Shown here piece by piece: positions 6,415-7,925 of a stretch of 7,925 bases of DNA; positions within the stretch are counted from its first letter, which is position 1; every line of letters starts with the position of its first letter. The notes below the pieces were generated by a model. That model searched no databases. It was not told where the DNA came from and was given only the letters and a program-made list of their open reading frames with translations. The stretch is from an uncultured Acidobacteriota bacterium (GTDB lineage Bacteria > Acidobacteriota > Blastocatellia > Pyrinomonadales > Pyrinomonadaceae): positions 1 through 7,925 of the forward strand of contig CADEFG010000213.1 in NCBI GenBank assembly GCA_902826505.1, written 5' to 3'. The position numbers were made by a program, and so were the translations under genes.

Positions 6415-6768
6415 ATGGGAATGTTCGATTGGTACAAACCTGTTCCTGATTTGAGATGTCCGATTTGCGAAATCGTGCTTGGCGATTGGCAAGGTAAAAA
6501 TGCTGATTGCGCGTTGTTTTTGTGGCAGCAAGGCGTTCCTTACCCAATCGATCAAATTACCGGAGACGAAGAATGTTGTATCTCCGAGGAAGTAAGAAAA
6601 CAAATTCGGCTTCCCGAAGAATTTGAATTTTATACCTCTTGCGAAAACTGTCCCGATTATCGGATCGTTGCCGAATGCAAGACCGAAAACGGAGTTTGGA
6701 AGAATGTCGAAAAGATAAGACTCGACAAAAAACCGAAACTGCCGAGAAAGTGGTTCGATCGGCGATAA
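6415..6768 (+). CDS. Small cysteine-rich protein, possible split zinc ribbon
   Basis: A 117-aa protein of unknown function, with no signal peptide or membrane segment, so probably cytosolic. It starts MGMFDWYKPVPDLRCPIC and has two CxxC pairs, CPIC (Cys15, Cys18) and CENC (Cys76, Cys79), 58 residues apart. These could form one zinc-ribbon site around an insert containing DCALFLWQQGVPYPIDQ and EECC (Cys54, Cys55); Cys32 and Cys88 are extra. The C-terminus is basic (KKPKLPRKWFDRR). I have the impression that small proteins beginning MGMFD with an early CPxC occur as hypotheticals in varied bacteria, but I cannot name a family. It starts 5 nt after the dapB stop without a clear Shine-Dalgarno, so it is probably translated from the same transcript; ATG 6421 is an alternative start. 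Hand counts of three 60-nt samples give 38-42% GC, below the dapB sample (62%), hinting at a different origin. Confidence 0.75.
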   Translation: MGMFDWYKPVPDLRCPICEIVLGDWQGKNADCALFLWQQGVPYPIDQITGDEECCISEEVRKQIRLPEEFEFYTSCENCPDYRIVAECKTENGVWKNVEKIRLDKKPKLPRKWFDRR

Positions 6769-6770
6769 GA

Positions 6771-7385
6771 TCAGCGATGTTTATCAATAAAATCCGACGG
6801 GTCGAGCCAGCCTTTTCGATCCGAAGAATAACCGCCGCCCGCTTCGTTCCACATCGGACAGGTTTCTTCGCGGAGTTCGAGATGCAGATGGCATAAATAT
6901 CTGCCGTCCGCATTGCCGACTTCGCCGATCTGTTCGCGCCGTTTTACTTCGCCCGAATTTTTTAAGATTTTCCGCAAATGTCCGTAAAGCGATCGAACGC
7001 GTTTTCCGTCCGCTAATTCGTGTTCGATGATGACGACGTTTCCCCAGCCGATTCCCGCATTTTCCGCATAAACTATGCGACCGTCGGCAACGGCGAAAAC
7101 CGCTTCGCCGCAATCGGTGTTGCCGCCCGAATTTTTGTTCCAGTCTTCGCCGAGGTGATTATTTTCACCGAAATCGAGCGCGTTATACCACTCGTCTTTT
7201 TTGTCTTTGGCTTGCGTCAGAGTTTCGGTTTTGCCGACCGGATACGCGAATTTCTGCGCGATGATCTTTGGCGCTGCGGGCGGCGTCGGCGTCGGTTTCA
7301 CGGTTTGCGTGCTGGCGACATCGCCGCAGGCAAATTGCAAACAGCCGGTAAAAATCAGAATGCTGGCGAAACTCGTTGATTTCAT
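6771..7385 (-). CDS. Exported M23 family metallopeptidase (LytM type)
   Basis: A 204-aa zinc endopeptidase with an N-terminal export signal; the family usually cuts peptidoglycan cross-links or activates amidases in the envelope. The mature part starts with a Thr/Pro-rich linker (VKPTPTPPAAPK, 29-40), followed by the LytM domain (about 65-195). The zinc ligands are HLGED (His77, Asp81) and HLH (His166-His168, with His168 the ligand). YGHL (His136) supplies the other conserved catalytic His, so it looks catalytically intact. The signal region MKSTSFASILIFTGC has Cys at 15 and 20. A lipoprotein is possible (FTG-C), but the box is not canonical. The chosen ATG (7385-7383) starts right at the signal peptide; the frame is open to a TTG at 7421, which would add 12 residues ahead of it. 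The stop lies 2 nt from the stop of the convergent Cys-rich gene. Cellular substrate is inferred from family only. Confidence 0.92.
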   Translation of the reverse strand: MKSTSFASILIFTGCLQFACGDVASTQTVKPTPTPPAAPKIIAQKFAYPVGKTETLTQAKDKKDEWYNALDFGENNHLGEDWNKNSGGNTDCGEAVFAVADGRIVYAENAGIGWGNVVIIEHELADGKRVRSLYGHLRKILKNSGEVKRREQIGEVGNADGRYLCHLHLELREETCPMWNEAGGGYSSDRKGWLDPSDFIDKHR

Positions 7386-7407
7386 AAGAAATTCTAAAGA
7401 GCGGATT

Positions 7408-7436
7408 TTGTAACTCTGCAATTATGAACTTATACT
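7408..7436 (+). promoter_or_regulatory. Candidate dapA promoter
   Basis: TTGTAA (7408-7413, 4 of 6) and TATACT (7431-7436, 5 of 6) are separated by the ideal 17 nt. The start would fall near 7443, giving a leader of about 26 nt before ATG 7469. There is no space for a lysine riboswitch, and none is seen. Confidence 0.5.
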
Positions 7437-7450
7437 TGCATTTTGTTCAA
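7421..7450 (-). promoter_or_regulatory. Candidate promoter of the M23 peptidase gene
   Basis: On the minus strand TTGAAC (7450-7445, 4 of 6) and CATAAT (7426-7421, 5 of 6) are 18 nt apart. The start would be near 7414, about 30 nt before ATG 7385. Its -10 box sits inside the spacer of the opposite dapA promoter, so the two could not be occupied by polymerase at once. Confidence 0.4.
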
Positions 7451-7468
7451 GAAAAATTTTTAAAATCT

Positions 7469-7925
7469 ATGACGATAAAACTTGATTGGCTGCGCGGCTG
7501 CGGAACCGCTCTGGTGACGCCGTTTCACAAAGACGGCTCGGTTGACGACGATTGTTTTCGAAAACTCGTCGAACGGCAAATAAAAAACGGCGTGAAAATC
7601 CTGATTCCGTGCGGGACGACGGGCGAAGCCGCGACGATGTCGGATGAAGAAAAACTGCACGTCATTAAAATGTGCGTCGAGGTCGCGCATAAATTCAAGG
7701 CAAAAGTGATCGCCGGCACGGGCAGCAACAACACAGCCGCGACGATCGATTTTACGAGAAAAGCACGCGAGGCCGGAGCCGATGCGGCGCTCATCGTGAC
7801 TCCTTATTACAATAGACCGACCCAAGACGGGTTGTTCGCTCATTTTTCCGAAATCGCCCGGTCGGTCAAAGGTTTCCCGATCATGCTCTACAACGTGCCG
7901 TCGCGGACGGCTTCGAATATTTCCG
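7469..7925 (+). CDS. dapA: 4-hydroxy-tetrahydrodipicolinate synthase, N-terminal part
   Basis: Condenses pyruvate with aspartate semialdehyde, the first committed step towards diaminopimelate and lysine, and supplies the DapB substrate. The 152 codons present cover the first half of a TIM barrel. CGTALVTPF (11-19) is followed by CGTTGEAATMS (48-58, with the substrate-binding Thr pair), AGTGSNNT (82-89), PYYNRPTQDGLF (112-123) and YNVPSRT (141-147). Tyr141 and Arg146 match the E. coli catalytic Tyr133 and Arg138. The Schiff-base Lys, expected near residue 169, lies past the window end, so the gene is cut by the window rather than broken. It has its own candidate promoter and is divergent from the M23 gene, so it is not in the dapB transcript. 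The ribosome site is weak (AAGAAA, somewhat far from the ATG). Confidence 0.95.
   Translation, partial: MTIKLDWLRGCGTALVTPFHKDGSVDDDCFRKLVERQIKNGVKILIPCGTTGEAATMSDEEKLHVIKMCVEVAHKFKAKVIAGTGSNNTAATIDFTRKAREAGADAALIVTPYYNRPTQDGLFAHFSEIARSVKGFPIMLYNVPSRTASNIS

Noticed and set aside
7386..7421. A TTG start at 7421 for the M23 peptidase.
   Set aside because: The 12 extra residues precede an otherwise normal signal peptide starting at ATG 7385. The TTG also lies in the candidate promoter region.
7386..7468. A lysine riboswitch upstream of dapA.
   Set aside because: The leader implied by the best promoter is about 26 nt, far too short for the roughly 170-nt lysine aptamer.

Overview
The window most likely comes from the chromosome of an Acidobacteriota bacterium, probably of the Blastocatellia/Pyrinomonadaceae type. 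This is an inference from gene content: a TIGR02999-type ECF sigma factor fused by overlap to a kinase-TM-TolB-like-TPR receptor, a secreted FG-GAP repeat protein with a Gly-rich 'TIGQ...GGFW' leader module, and moderately GC-rich coding sequence with AT-rich gaps. No RNA gene, CRISPR array, insertion sequence, prophage or replication origin was seen.

Layout. 1-76: the left edge, holding a GC-rich stub and an AT-rich promoter-like stretch. 77-1075 (+): an M20 metallo-deacylase of the ArgE/DapE type. 1076-1147: a gap between convergent genes with a perfect 12-bp inverted repeat. 1148-2224 (-): a secreted six-repeat FG-GAP/VCBS protein. 2225-2447: an AT-rich divergent promoter region. 2448-3023 (+): an ECF sigma factor. 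3020-5701 (+): an 893-residue transmembrane Ser/Thr kinase whose start overlaps the sigma stop (ATGA). 5714-6409 (+): dapB, 12 nt after the kinase. 6415-6768 (+): a small cysteine-rich protein of unknown function. 6771-7385 (-): an exported M23 (LytM-type) endopeptidase, nearly abutting the preceding convergent gene. 7469 to the window end (+): the N-terminal 152 codons of dapA.

Two themes run through the region. The first is envelope signalling. A sigma factor and a receptor kinase with a predicted periplasmic TolB-like/TPR sensor form one translationally coupled unit, divergent from a secreted beta-propeller-like repeat protein. The second is the diaminopimelate/lysine and cell-wall theme: dapB, dapA, an ArgE/DapE-type deacylase that might act in the same or the arginine pathway, and a peptidase family that usually cuts peptidoglycan cross-links. 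The tight spacing of sigma factor, kinase, dapB and the small Cys-rich gene suggests one transcript, so DAP synthesis may be co-transcribed with an envelope-signalling module. That link is inferred from spacing only.
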